Source: Chlorobiota bacterium (GTDB lineage Bacteria > Bacteroidota > Bacteroidia > Bacteroidales > F082). From it: a stretch of 6,329 bases of DNA. Location of the stretch: positions 1-6,329 of the forward strand of contig JAUXBM010000107.1 in NCBI GenBank assembly GCA_030619415.1, read 5' to 3'. Every line of letters begins with the position of its first letter. Positions within the stretch are counted from its first letter, which is position 1. Positions 6,301 to 6,329 of this stretch are shown piece after piece. Both the position numbers and the translations under genes were made by a program. Under the pieces are notes generated by a model. It saw nothing but the letters and a program-made list of their open reading frames with translations. It was not told the DNA's origin and made no database searches.

Positions 6301-6329
6301 GCGCATTTGTCAAGCGTGTCTCACAATAA

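Noticed and set aside
6213..6329. Heptad repeats at the end as a CRISPR-like array
   Set aside because: The units are seven bases with two variable bases each; there are no spacers of CRISPR length and no cas genes.

Overview
The window looks like a chromosomal segment from a member of the Bacteroidota. Three things point there: moderately AT-rich coding DNA, start codons with A-rich upstream regions and no clear Shine-Dalgarno sequence, and protein families typical of that phylum (split MacB-type exporters; TonB C-terminal-domain proteins with the GCDEEA motif). All genes are on the + strand. The genus cannot be fixed from the sequence.

Region 1 (1-4299) encodes an ABC export system of the MacAB class with split subunits. 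In order these are an ATPase whose 5' end lies outside the window, two paralogous MacB/FtsX-type permeases, and a membrane-anchored HlyD/MacA-type periplasmic adaptor. The likely machine is an ATPase dimer driving a permease heterodimer, with the adaptor linking it to an outer-membrane channel. No TolC-like channel is encoded in the visible part, and the substrate cannot be told. A hairpin followed by a T run at 4328-4359 ends this unit.

Region 2 (4440-6215) holds two closely spaced genes for exported proteins built almost entirely of TonB C-terminal-like domains, two in the first and three in the second. Neither has the proline-rich linker of a classical TonB. Each has a signal-peptide-like N terminus in place of a clear TonB-type anchor, and no ExbB/ExbD is present. 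This five-domain array is the most unusual part of the window, and its function is unknown.

The gene-free stretches are short. The spacer at 472-634 and the tail at 6216-6329 carry the same two kinds of simple intergenic repeat (a seven-base-period GACTC/GACTG array and an A-rich GAAAATGG-type tract), apparently in opposite orientation. They may be copies of a dispersed intergenic repeat family. A short perfect inverted repeat lies between the second permease and the adaptor. No RNA genes, CRISPR arrays, transposases or attachment sites were seen.
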